Of a stretch of DNA of 64,000 bases, positions 45,276 to 55,379 are shown in pieces. Origin of the DNA: Cordilura impudica (Eukaryota; Arthropoda; Insecta; Diptera; Scathophagidae). The stretch's first letter is position 1. Each line of letters starts with the position of its first letter. The DNA is taken from contig OY821521.1 in the NCBI GenBank assembly GCA_963682025.1, positions 196,489,526 through 196,553,525 of the forward strand, read 5' to 3'. A program made the position numbers and the translations under genes. The notes under the pieces are model-generated. The model had not been told where the DNA came from. It saw nothing but the letters and a program-made list of their open reading frames with translations, and did no database searches.

Positions 45276-45400
45276 TATATTTAAGATGAAAAATTTAATG
45301 TAGCCGCCCTTCCTAGGAAGACAATTAGTTTATGCAGCAAATGTACAATTGGCAATCTGAGGAATCTTAATGGTTAAATTTAAGAAGATCGAATTTTTAA
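45276..45400 (+). pseudogene. Non-LTR reverse transcriptase C-terminal fragment, right part
   Basis: It continues the frame broken at 43730: 'F-IFKMKNLM*PPFLGRQLVYAANVQLAI'. Joining at the shared TA restores the family pattern 'TLIFIFKMKNGLMPxYL'. A TAG replaces one codon soon after the join, so the element was probably dead by other means too. Confidence 0.65.
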
Positions 45401-45534
45401 CAAAATTTATTATTTTATAATGGACTTATGTTATATAATGAAATTCCATTAGAATTAAAGAATGCAATAATCTAACCCATAAAAACAAAGTTTTTATTAC
45501 AACTCTTTCTTTCCTCATGCATATGAGTTCTGAA
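45401..45534. other. Short spacer
   Basis: A/T-rich sequence between the non-LTR fragment and the tandem-repeat element, including 'TTTTTATTACAACTCTTTCTTTCC', which may be the start of that element. Confidence 0.35.
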
Positions 45535-46140
45535 TATCTCCGTGACTGTGTGTGACTATCTTAAAATTAATCTTTGGCCACAACAAGTCTATGGACAAAG
45601 TTCCAGATCGATCGGATGAGGGGAAGTGAGGATTTAATCTCTCTGTGACTATGCGTGACTGTGCGTGACTATGTCAAAGTTAATCTTTTTTTTTTCACAA
45701 CAAGTCTATCGACCAAGTTTCAGATCGCTCGGATAAGTGGAAATGTGTTTTAAATCACTCCGTGACTGTGCGTGACTATGTCGAAGTTAATATTTCTTTA
45801 CAGCAAGTATACCGACCAAGTTTCAGAATGATTGGATGAGGCGAAATCCGTTTTAAGTCTCTCCGTGACTGTGCGTGATCACACGTGACAGTGCGTGACT
45901 AAGTCAAAGTTAATTTTTTTTCACAGCAAGTGTATGGACCAAGTTTCAGATAGATTGGATGAGGGGAAATTACATTTAGATCACTCCGTGACTGTGTGTG
46001 ACTGTGCGTGACTACCCCAAAATAATCTTTTTTCACAACAAGACTATGGTCCAAGTTTCAGATCAATTGGATAAGGGGGAATGGGGTTGACCCCCGACAG
46101 ACAGACAGAGAGTATGAGTTAAAAGAAAGAATTTAGAAAC
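45535..46140 (+). repeat. Tandem array of about 110-bp units (CTCCGTGACTGTGCGTGACTA)
   Basis: Five units at about 45538, 45645, 45755, 45862 and 45982 each carry (GTGACTGTGC)n, 'GTCAAAGTTAATCTTT', 'CACAACAAGTCTATGGACCAAG', 'TTTCAGATCGATTGGATGAGG' and 'GGAAAT'. The array ends with 'ACCCCCGACAGACAGACAGAGAGTATGAGTTAAAAG'. The same ending occurs at 63.35 kb. No ORF. The GACAGACAGACAG tract and its terminal position recall the DINE-like families, but the rest differs. Confidence 0.75.
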
Positions 46141-46214
46141 CATATTTGTTTCAAACTTGTTTTATATTTCATTTTGTCTAATATATTTATGTTGTATATA
46201 CATATGTATGTAAT

Positions 46215-46447
46215 TAATATGTATCGAATTAATGTGAACACAAGTAATAAATTAGAAAAAATAATAAATATTTTTTAATGAGGAAAAAACAGAGAAATAA
46301 TTACAAAAAAAAAATTTGTTAGTACGAAATGTGCTCCTCTAACTTTTATAACTTCTTTACACGATTTGATATAGAATCTACAAGTTTTTTACAATTTTCT
46401 GATATTTGCGTGTCTCCAAACCATATCTGAATTATTGCTGCAGTGTT

Positions 46448-46480
<33 letters not shown>

Positions 46481-48640
46481 GTGCAATCAATTTTTCTAAG
46501 TCTTGCTTTAACTATAGCCCACAGATTTTCAATTGGATTAAGATCCGGAGAGTTACCTGGCCATTCAAGGCATGCAATTTTTTTTTTTTTTTTTTCAAAA
46601 TATTTCATCATGATCTTGAACACATGACATGGAGCTGAATATTGTTGGAAAACTGCTTGATCGGTGGCATAAACTTTGCTTAGCTCGGGGGAAGGGATCG
46701 TGTATCTTTATAAGAAAAGCAGCCAGCCCAGAACATCTTTTTGAGGGGTGTCTGACTGTTTGAGCGAAATGTTTTGTTGTAAGTTTTTCGTTGTCGCTTT
46801 TTCGAACGTAACGAGACCGCTTTCCCTGTACCAAAAAACAACACTACATATTTTTTCGCCCAGTCATATAGCTTTTTCATCATAGCAGCCGTCAATAACT
46901 GCTATTTAGAGGTCTGATCGTTTTTCTTCCACCTTGAATAAGGCGTTTTCGTACAGAGTGGTCATGAACAACCACTCCATCATGCGCTAAGTCTTGCTGA
47001 AGTTCTTGGCTGATTTTCCCAGGGTTCAATTTACTTTGCCTTATGAGAAAAGCTTCAACTCTTGCTGTAGTCTCTCTTTTCCTTCCACATTTCCCTTTTC
47101 CGGTCTCCTCGATCTTCCCAGTCTACCTTGTTTGCTTAAAAATCTTGTTAACGGCTCCTAAACTCACACCACGCTCATTGGCCGTATCTCTTTGAGAGAA
47201 TAAGAAATAAGAAATAAAAAAGCTGTAGTTTAGATTACTTCTGCAAAAAAGAATTTTAATTCTAAAAAATAACAAAATTTTCTATGTGTTTAGCTTGGCG
47301 TGTCTCGTAACAAACTGATTGATAGCACACGAACGCAAAATGGTCGATATTTTGACATAAAGGGTCCGCCAAATAACTTTTTTTTTTTTTTTTTTGAAAA
47401 TGCTATAAAAAAACTACTGAATATTATCTCAAATTTCTTTTTTATTTGAAAGTACAATTCCGGTTAATAATGGAAAATAATTTCATTCAAATGGCTGCCT
47501 CGGCTGGCCATGCAGTAGCATACACGATCGGTCCAATTTTTAAGCACATTATCGATTGTGTGCAGCTGTATTTCACCAATGGCTTCACGAATATTGTCCT
47601 TTAAAGCGTCAATTGTCTCTGGCTTGTTGGCGTAAGACTTATCTTTGAGGGCACCCCACAAATAATAGTCCAACGGTGTCAAATCGCAGCCCCGAGGTGG
47701 CCAAACGACATCAGCTCTGCGGCTGATAATGCGATCTTCAAAAACAGGGCGCAAAACATTGAGTGTAGCTTCGGCTGTGTGGCACGTAGCGCCATCCTGT
47801 TGAAACCAAATGTTGCCAATATCCTCCTCTTCAATTTTTGTGAACAAAAATTCGTTCAACATGGCCCATTGACTGTAACGGTCACTACTTGCTCATTTTC
47901 GAAGAAAAATGGCCCAATTATGCCTCTGGACCAAAATCCGCAATGTATGCGTGCGGGTTTTCTGTGCCCCAGGTGCGACAATTTTGCTTGTTTACATACC
48001 CGCCAAGATCAAAATGAGCTTCATCTGAAAAGATGGTTTTTTTTTTTTGGCAAAATCGGCATCTTCTGTAAGTCGATCGCAGGCCCACTTAGCGAAGCGA
48101 AAACGCATTGGATGGTCAGTTGGCTTCAACTCCTGAACCAATTGGACTTTGTATGGCGTCATACCAAGGTCTTTATGCAAAATTCGTCTCAATGATGCCT
48201 CCGAAATGTTCAATTCTTGAGAACGACGGTGAATTGATGTTAATGGCGCTTCACGCACACTTTCTGCCACAGCAGCAATATTCTCGGGTGTACGCACTGT
48301 TTTTGGCTTTTCACGCTTTGGTTTATCGATGAAGATGCTAGTTTCTTTCACTTTTTTCACAAAATAACGAACATACGGAGCTGACGGTGCTTCTCTTCTT
48401 CCAAAATCCGTACGCAATTTTCGCACACATTCTGCAAAATTACCATGATTTTCAAAGTAATGTCGCAATATTTCCCAGCGTTGTTCAAGCGTATACACAA
48501 CCATATTCGTTCAGCGGAAGGATAAAACTAATTATCTGTCAAATCAGACATGAGCTAAGTGTTACCATTCACGAAATAAGCAAATGCGAAAAACAAGTGT
48601 AATTGTGTTAATTATCACGTGTTCACATTAATTCGCAGAG
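46215..48640 (-). mobile_element. Tc1-like element with 17-bp perfect terminal repeats, carrying a nested mariner
   Basis: CGAATTAATGTGAACAC (46225-46241) and its exact complement (48619-48635) mark the ends. The transposase on minus spans about 47215-46400. Pieces include 'ERGVSLGAVNKIFKQ', 'TGKGKCGRKRETTARVEAFL', 'QSKLNPGKISQELQQDL', 'FFGTGKAVSLRSK' and 'CLEWPGNSPDLNPIENLWAIV' (catalytic Glu kept). The second catalytic position reads 'FQQYSAPCH', with Tyr for Asp. Two T-runs (46448-46480 and 46579-46595) lie within the coding part. A rosa/DD41D-like element lies between the N-terminus and the right end. Confidence 0.8.
47370..48530 (-). mobile_element. Rosa-type (DD41D) mariner element, nested
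   Basis: The transposase starts with 'MVVYTLEQRWEILRHYFENHG' (48504), 'RRSQELNISEASLRRILHKDL' (helix-turn-helix) and 'LKPTDHPMRFRFAKW'. A run of 12 As (about 48038-48049) shifts the frame. After it come 'IFSDEAHFDLGGYVNKQNC' (first Asp), 'CGFWSRGIIGPFFFENEQ' and the open 47862-47464 part with 'FQQDGATCHTAEAT' (second Asp) and 'PPRGCDLTPLDYYLW' (third Asp). The second and third Asp are separated by 41 residues, the spacing of the rosa group. About a dozen residues are missing before 'CGFW'. Ends not resolved. Confidence 0.8.
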
Positions 48641-48676
48641 TACTGTAGTTATGTAATTCAGTGTCTTAAAATAGAT

Positions 48677-49111
48677 AGTCTGGGTTCACACAAGGCATTT
48701 TTGTTGCGCAACTTTTTTTCAATTCTCTTTTAAAGTTGCCTTAATGTTCACACAGAGAAATTTATTGCCGCAACTTTTCGTTTTCTTTTGCTTTCAAATT
48801 CTTACATTTTTGACAGTTCACTTTATTAGCTTGTGTAACAAGAATTTATTATTGGTCCAAAGTGAAAAATCTAATTGTATTTTTTCACACAAATAGTCAA
48901 AGAAAAAATGAAATAACAAAAAAAATAATAAAATAAATGAAATAATAATAATTTTTCACAGCGAAGCAAAGAATAAAAAGAAATATCAAATAATAAGATG
49001 CAGCTAACTTCGTGTTTATAATTACGAATTGCACAACAAAACGAGTTGCCGTACCAAATACCGCTCTTCTCAAGAATTGCGCAACAAAAGTTGCCTTGTA
49101 TGAACTCGGAC
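48677..49111. mobile_element. 435-bp MITE-like element with terminal inverted repeats and ATAGAT flanks
   Basis: The left end 'GTCTGGGTTCACACAAGGCA' followed by 'TTTTTGTTGCGCAACTT' and the right end 'GAATTGCGCAACAAAAG' then 'TTGCCTTGTATGAACTCGGAC' are inverted repeats of about 35 bp. ATAGAT occurs directly outside both (48671-48676 and 49112-49117). The interior also repeats 'AAAGTTGCCTTAATGTTCACACAGAGA', a partial copy of the end. No ORF. Confidence 0.75.
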
Positions 49112-49219
49112 ATAGATTGCATATACTACATAAAAACAAATTATTGTAAGAAAAAAAAATATTTGTTGTATTGAAAAAAGTTAAATAGTATAAATTTTTG
49201 ATTGGATTTTATTAGGTTG

Positions 49220-49370
49220 ATTTCACAGTTTTTGGTTACGGATGAGTGTAGGTGACTCGATCCGAAACAGCTATAACCTGTCTTGCAGAAGTAAAGATAC
49301 ATTTTTGAAACAAATGTGCAAAAATTTTTGTTTTGTTTTAAAACATTGATCTTGAGCTTGAAAATCCATG
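49220..49370 (+). repeat. Single arm of foldback family F
   Basis: 'TTTTTGGTTACGGATGAG', 'GTAGGTGACTCGATCCGAAACAGCTAT', 'AACCTGTCTTGCAG', 'AAACAAATGTGCAAAAAT' and 'ATTGATCTTGAGCTTG' match one arm of the 20.29-20.74 kb foldback element. The second arm is missing. Confidence 0.6.
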
Positions 49371-50209
49371 AATGTAATATTATTTAATTTTAATAGCATT
49401 ATTTCTAAATAAATAAGCGTTACGAGTTTGGCTTTTAACCACTGATTGTTTTTTTTTTTTTTTTTTTTTTTAATTTCAAAATAACTGTTATTCTCGGTCC
49501 CTGACTTTTTTTTAAACAAATTTAAAACAAGTTTTTAAAAAACAACGTTTGAACTCTGCTTATAATTAAATATAAAATTTTTAACAAATTTTTTTATTAA
49601 ATATTTTTTTTGGACCATTTTTGTGCACTTAAATTTAAAACACCGTTCAATCTAAGCTTTTTATTTATTTTTTAAAATGAACATCTGTTCGACAAGAGGA
49701 CATGATACTTTGTATGTATGTTAATTTATGACAGCAACAAATTACCATAAACTGTGATTGTAGGCACGTATGTATGTAAAATATGTATATACATACATAC
49801 ATACATATTTATGTACAACCTACGACTGCCTGCAAACAATATTCTCTTTGTTTATATTTTAATTAAAAAAAACATGATCAGCATTTTAATTTTCTGCTAG
49901 AACTTGAAACTAAAGAAATAAGGATTTGTTTTATAATAAATTTTGAAAGATCATCGAAAAATTCTTAATAACTTTCTCCAACTTAAAAAGAAGAAATCAA
50001 CGTCCCTATATTGCGAAGAAAGCAATGAGCGTTTTCAATTTTTACGAAAATATTTCCCTCACCCTAATTTCACTTTAAAGAAGAAAAAAAAACAAGATAT
50101 AGGAATATGTATAAAAAAAATGCAAAAAGAAAAAAACAGACCACCACTTTTAAGCATACAATTGATTTTTTTTTTCTTCTTTCCAACTCATTTTAGGTAA
50201 GCAACGAAA
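49371..50209. other. A/T-rich region with long T-run, no gene
   Basis: A T-run of about 24 lies at 49448-49471. ATGTATGTAAAATATGTATATACATACATACATACATA lies near 49770-49806. A lysine-rich ORF at 49943-50200 has no family resemblance and is probably chance. Confidence 0.4.
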
Positions 50210-51385
50210 AACGAAATCACAACAGCAGGGAAATGTTTTCTGTCAAACTATAAATAAACTGCAGCAAGGTTCAGCATACGCGCTCCATCGTAACGTCACA
50301 ACAACAACAACGACTACAACGGCGACGAAGACGACTACATAGGAGAGAACAAAAGAATATAAAATACACAACAGTTCACATCTGCTTTCGAGGACAGTTG
50401 ATTGTGAATTAAGCTTACTTCAGCTGATTTGGGCCCTTTTTTTGTTTCTTAAGTGAAACACTTGCTTCCATACAATATTTTAGGGAATTTTGTTTAAGTG
50501 CGAGAGTAAAAGAGAGTATATAAGAGAAACTATAACAAAGCAACACAGAGCTAAAAATCGACGTGAAAGTGCGTAATCAACTTACCTAACTCAGTCAATC
50601 AGGCAGCCAGTTTGTCAGCACAACGAAATATACGCATGTTTTAGGTTTGCTGTCGCATTACTTTTTTTTTTTTTTTTTTTAATTTACGCCACACAAACAA
50701 AGAAGGAAAAGAAACATTCCGAGAGAAATAAAACAACAATAAAAACTTGCGAAACGCAAGTCAGCTTACAAAAAAAAAAAAAAGCACCTCACAAAAAAAA
50801 CGCAGAGCTGATTAAACAAAAAAAAAAGCTAAACCTTACTTGAAAGCTTAAAAACTAAACAGCAACATTTATCTAGATACCAAGCAAGCAACAACCAAAC
50901 GACCACCAAAATCAATTTGCCAAATTCAACAAAGACGACATGTGTTGGCCACTGAGATTTTAATGAATTACAGAACCAGTGGTGTATGTTCCTTTGACGA
51001 ACGGAAATCATAGCGAACCATACACATTTTTCTGTAACATAACAAAAAAAAAAAAGAAAACGAAAAATTACTCTAATTCTCATTCATGTACTGTAAGTAT
51101 GATATTGGTTGGTAAACTTTAAAAAAAAAAGTTTACATAGCTGACCGACACAAGAACAAAGGGTTGAGCAACCAACCATTTTAAAATTTAGCCAACAACA
51201 ATAAAAAGCCAGCACAAATGTGCATAAATTGTGCCAAACCTATTAAAGATTAAACACAATTAAAGTAAAATATTGAATTAAGAAAACGGGAGCGAAAAGA
51301 ATAATTCCAAATAGATTCCCCTAATTATTTGAAATACAATAGAATAAAATACCATACAATATACCTCGCGGAATCAAAACTCCAA
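50210..51385 (+). promoter_or_regulatory. Probable leader/5' flank of the transposase-derived gene
   Basis: Base composition changes from A/T-rich noise to a mixed sequence with CAACAACAACAACGACTACAAC (from about 50300), typical of long fly 5' UTRs. A consensus donor-like GTAAGT lies at 51093-51098. The ATG at 51386 is preceded by CAAA. The region may contain one or more non-coding exons. No TATA or initiator motif could be singled out. Confidence 0.4.
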
Positions 51386-52849
51386 ATGAAAACTTTACTA
51401 TTAAGTTCCGACGACATTCAAAACTTTAGGAAACTTATTTACGATCCCAAGGTGGCGAATTTGAGCACCTCCAATACGGAGGACGCCAGTTTAATGGCAT
51501 TACAATACTATTTAAAACATCCCGGCAATTATACAAGCACAGCGCCAGCGGCAGCCACCATAACAACATCGCAAATACAGGTGCAGCGTCCCACGGTTGC
51601 GGCCCACCAACAGCCGACATATCCGCCGCCTGCAGTCACAACATCCCACAGCAGCACTCAACCAGGTATAGTTGTTGTTAGCAGTAACGGCAACAGTACA
51701 ACCGGTACAACTAACGCCCACCACACCCATCACCATTTACTGGCTCAGTCGCAGACACAACTCAAGCAGCTGCAGCTGAAACAGCCGACAATTCATCAAC
51801 ATCATCAGCATGCTGCAAGCTTTCACCATCCATATTATCAACAGCATAGTACACCAACACCCGCACATACCACCACACATGCCACTCACGGCCATAGCTC
51901 ACACAACAGCACTGCCCACAGTTACAGTCACTCGGTGCCCGTTCATGCTCTCAACCAGAATTCGAACTTTTCGGCAGCCAGCAGCAGCACTGGCGGTGGG
52001 ACAGCTTCTAGTCACGCCCCCACCCAACAGTCCAATACCACAGGCTCAAGTCTGTCACCACCCGGCACGACAGCCAGCGCCCGCACTACCCCCAACAGTG
52101 GCTCGAGCAGCACGGGTACTGCGGCTAACAGTACTGGCGGCGCAAGTTCCCGTGCCACAGTTGTTAGCGGAGCAAAAAAAATAAAAACAGAACCTCTTTT
52201 GTCACAACTTCATCAGACGGAGCGCGTGACATTCGCCAATGCCCAGGTGAATTGGACCGAAGATCATTGGCGACGTGTTGTCTTTCAGGATGAACGAAAA
52301 TTCAATTTGGACGGGCCCGATGGCTTTTCCTATTACTTTCACGATTTACGCAACTATGAACGAACCCTGTCACAAAGACCCCGCGGAAATTCAGTGTACA
52401 TATACCTGGTAGTAACGGCCGGCGGTGCCATTCATTTGGAAGTGTCCACGGCGAAATTGAAAGCTGAAACATGCGTCGAAACTATTCTTCGCGAACGCGC
52501 CAATATTGTGGCCAAATTAGGTGGCAATTCAGAATTTGTCCTGCAGGACCACAATTGGACAACAAACGCTCTACCCTCTGTTCAAGAATGGCTAAATGCC
52601 GAAGGCATCAAGACCCAAAAATGGCCAACCATCGCTCATGACCTCAATATCATGGAGGGGATTTGGGGCTGGCTTATACGTGAGGTGTTCGATGGCGGCC
52701 GGAAATTTTCGCGCAAAGACGATTTGATATTTCGTATACGTGAGGCGTGGGGTCGTTTGCCGATGGAATTGATAAGTAATTTGTATACAACGCTGCCGGA
52801 ACGTATGACACAACTTTACTATACCCGCGGCGCCTATACAAACTGTTGA
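51386..52849 (+). CDS. Domesticated Tc1-type transposase fused to a His/Ser/Thr/Gly-rich N-terminus
   Basis: Intact 487-codon ORF; the start was chosen as the first ATG in frame (residues 'MKTLLLSSDDIQNF'). Residues about 45-260 are low complexity, rich in Thr, Ser, His, Gln, Gly and Ala. A 'KKIKTEP' patch (264-270) contains an IKTE string that fits the SUMO consensus. Residues 280-487 form a Tc1-type DDE core: 'VVFQDERKFNLDGPDG' (Asp302), 'YLVVTAGGAIHLE', 'FVLQDHNWTTNALPSVQEWL' (Asp388) and 'WPTIAHDLNIMEGIWGWL' (Glu424). The acidic triad is kept, with 35 residues between Asp388 and Glu424 against 34 in Tc1. The usual DNA-binding helix-turn-helix domains are absent. No terminal inverted repeats flank it. 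The ORF is far GC-richer than its surroundings. A host gene of unknown function is inferred; I recall no named orthologue. A further upstream coding exon cannot be excluded. Confidence 0.85.
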   Translation: MKTLLLSSDDIQNFRKLIYDPKVANLSTSNTEDASLMALQYYLKHPGNYTSTAPAAATITTSQIQVQRPTVAAHQQPTYPPPAVTTSHSSTQPGIVVVSSNGNSTTGTTNAHHTHHHLLAQSQTQLKQLQLKQPTIHQHHQHAASFHHPYYQQHSTPTPAHTTTHATHGHSSHNSTAHSYSHSVPVHALNQNSNFSAASSSTGGGTASSHAPTQQSNTTGSSLSPPGTTASARTTPNSGSSSTGTAANSTGGASSRATVVSGAKKIKTEPLLSQLHQTERVTFANAQVNWTEDHWRRVVFQDERKFNLDGPDGFSYYFHDLRNYERTLSQRPRGNSVYIYLVVTAGGAIHLEVSTAKLKAETCVETILRERANIVAKLGGNSEFVLQDHNWTTNALPSVQEWLNAEGIKTQKWPTIAHDLNIMEGIWGWLIREVFDGGRKFSRKDDLIFRIREAWGRLPMELISNLYTTLPERMTQLYYTRGAYTNC

Positions 52850-52955
52850 CAGCCCCTGGTGGTGGTTGTAAGGTTAAACGACGTAAAATGTATGGTAGTT
52901 TTTTTGAAAAACAAAATTTTCTTGTAAATAGGTTAAAATTAGAAAGAAAAGAAAA

Positions 52956-52961
52956 AATAAA
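52956..52961 (+). terminator. Poly(A) signal of the transposase-derived gene
   Basis: AATAAA about 110 bp after the TGA stop. Further AATAAA motifs follow at a distance, so longer 3' UTRs are possible. Confidence 0.5.
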
Positions 52962-52969
52962 ACCTAAAT

Positions 52970-54720
52970 AATTAAGGGCGGGCCATAATACAAAAATAAT
53001 AACAAATTGAATACAAAAGGAGATTTCGCTTTGGCAAAATTGGACATACATTTTGTTTGTCGCTATGGCGGTCATTAACAACAAGGATAAATCCATAATT
53101 GCGTGTATGTGTGGCGAAATACTCTTCACTAAAGCATATTTGTAACTTATATACATACATACATATATATTTTGATCATCTCTACATAATACTATTACTA
53201 ATACTACTACAAAAACAATTTCAACATACATACTATATTAACTATTAATCTTAAACATACTTTCCGAATGAATAGCTTTAAGATGTGCAACCAGGCTAGA
53301 TGGAATTTTGTGAATCCAAACATCAAATGATGTTGCAAATTCATATTTCTCTGCTAGACTTTTTCTTTTGCAATTTTCTTTATTATTTGTAATGTAACAA
53401 AATTTCTTTCTTCTTTACCATTCTATAACTTACCCTCTTTCTCTCGCTCTTTCCCTCCACCTTGTCATCATCAAACTCTGTTTTCACCCCTACTGATTTA
53501 AATTGGATTTATATTATTAATTATTTTTAATAGTTTAATTTATAGTTTATGATCTAAGTTGAGAAACTAATGACAAATTGTTTTCCACTTGTGTTTTTTT
53601 TTTTTAATTTTTTATTATTAATTATTTAGTTTTTCTTTTAACTTAATATTTTTTTTATTGTATTTTTTTTTTGTTTTTTATATTGTTTTTGTTTTTGGTT
53701 GCTCTACAACAACTGCTACTACTACTATACTACTAAATGAACAAAAAAATTAATAATTTTATAGAAATAAAAAAAAATGAAGTAACTAAAGTATTAAAAT
53801 AAAAAAAAAAAAAAAAAACTAAAAGAAAAAGAAAAATGTGTAGGTATGAAAACAAAAAGCAAAAAATTTAATAAAACAAATAATTAAAACTGCTTAACTG
53901 TTAAAAAAATTCTGTAAATTTACAATAAAATCTTAATAATTCAAATTACAGTTTCGCCGAAACTATTTCAAGTGATTTTGGTAAATTCTTGTTTGAAAAG
54001 AAACAAGAAGAAATATAAAATAAACATACTATTTCAAATGAAAATAAAACAACAACAAAAAACCTACATAAACATCTTATTTGAAATAATAACTGTGTTT
54101 TATCCTTATAAAGTAAACTATAATTGCTAGCAATATCAGGTTAACTCAAAAAAATTAAAAATAAATAAATACATACATACATACCTACTTTAAACATACA
54201 ATATACATATACATACATTGAAGAATAACAATTTTTAATTTTCTCCCATTCAAAAAATACTTATAATGAAATATATTTTAAGTATAGTTAAAATTATTTT
54301 AAGTTTTGGTAAAAATGTGATTTTGTTTGTTTAAGAAATAATTTGAGAATTGAACAATTTCAAAATACAAATAAAAATCAAATAAATTTGCGATGAATTA
54401 AAAGCACCATGAAATACGTAATCAAAGCAAAACAAAAAATAACAAAAAGTATTTTTTTTTTTAATAATAGAAATGTTCTTCTCAATGTTAACAGTCAACT
54501 ACAGAAGCAAGCTTTCTTTCCACAAGGGTTTCAAACAATTATTTTAAGGCGGAATCTAATTTTTTTATGTATTTTGTTTTTATATAATTTTTATTTATTA
54601 ATTTTTTCCGTTTGTAAATGATTTTTTTTTTTTTTTTTTAATTTTTGAGTTGAATTTTCCTTTGAGCAAAATGTTTTATTATGAGTTGTATTTTTTTTAT
54701 TTTTTTTTATTATTTTTGAG
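52970..54720. other. 3' flank, A/T-rich with homopolymers
   Basis: Contains ACATACATACATACATATATAT near 53151-53170, an A-run at about 53799-53818, ATACATACATACATACC near 54169-54185 and T-runs near 54620-54640. A 185-codon minus-strand ORF overlapping the gene end has no recognisable domain and is rejected. Parts of this stretch may be transcribed 3' UTR of the upstream gene. Confidence 0.4.
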
Positions 54721-55106
54721 CTACAGTGACTGGCATTAATATTCGGGTTTTCAATATTGTTTTAAATGAAAATTTTTATAGTAGTTTTTGAAATTAAAAT
54801 CATACTTTTTTTATAAAAGGTATTTAAAGATCAAAACAAGGACATTTCAAAATTCTGAATATTTAAAAACTAAAGATAAATCAACAAAAACCTTAACACA
54901 TAAAAAATTCACATTTTTTATTACATAAACTTATAAATATATGTAATTAAAAAATCTTTGATTGTAAATTAAGATCTCTTTGGATAGCCATTATTTTTTA
55001 TGACTTCCGAAAGACGATTAAATTTTTGTAGGTACTCAGAACCGATTTTATTCCATTCTTTCTGGAGCCTTTTAAAAGAAACGGGGTTCTCATGAACATA
55101 AATTTT

Positions 55107-55245
55107 CGTATCAATATAGATAGATAGATAGATTTTCTTTATTTGTTAATTTTTTCAATAATGGTTACAAAATAATACTTATTTGAATAACTTAATTAAA
55201 ATAATAACGAATATACAGCATGGTTTAGAACCGTCGTATCAATAT
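55107..55245 (-). mobile_element. 3'-end fragment of a non-LTR retrotransposon with 11-bp target duplication
   Basis: CGTATCAATAT at 55107-55117 is repeated at 55235-55245. The 117-bp insert between them, read on minus, ends with 'AACAAATAAAGAAAAT' and (CTAT)n, i.e. a poly(A)-signal-like motif followed by a tetranucleotide tail. This is the form of a severely 5'-truncated non-LTR copy. Confidence 0.7.
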
Positions 55246-55379
55246 ATTTTGGACAATTATATGACAACCGCTTACACACAACATAGGTCTTATGTTTGGG
55301 ACCGTTTTCGTGATATATTTTAAAGGTTGATGAAATTTCCATTATTTTAGCGCATTACTATTTCTCCCACACCATCACA

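Noticed and set aside
45535..46140. CRISPR-like or regulatory repeat array
   Set aside because: The units are contiguous tandem repeats with no unique spacers and sit in a eukaryotic mobile-element context.
51329..51385. Upstream 19 codons of the transposase-derived gene
   Set aside because: This frame extension opens with TTG, not ATG; the first ATG in frame is at 51386.
51435..52184. Alternative-frame ORFs within the low-complexity N-terminus
   Set aside because: Shadows of a GC-rich coding region with few stops in other frames.
52674..53231. 185-codon minus-strand ORF overlapping the transposase-derived gene
   Set aside because: Its first half is antisense to a clearly coding frame and the rest is A/T-rich hydrophobic filler without a domain.
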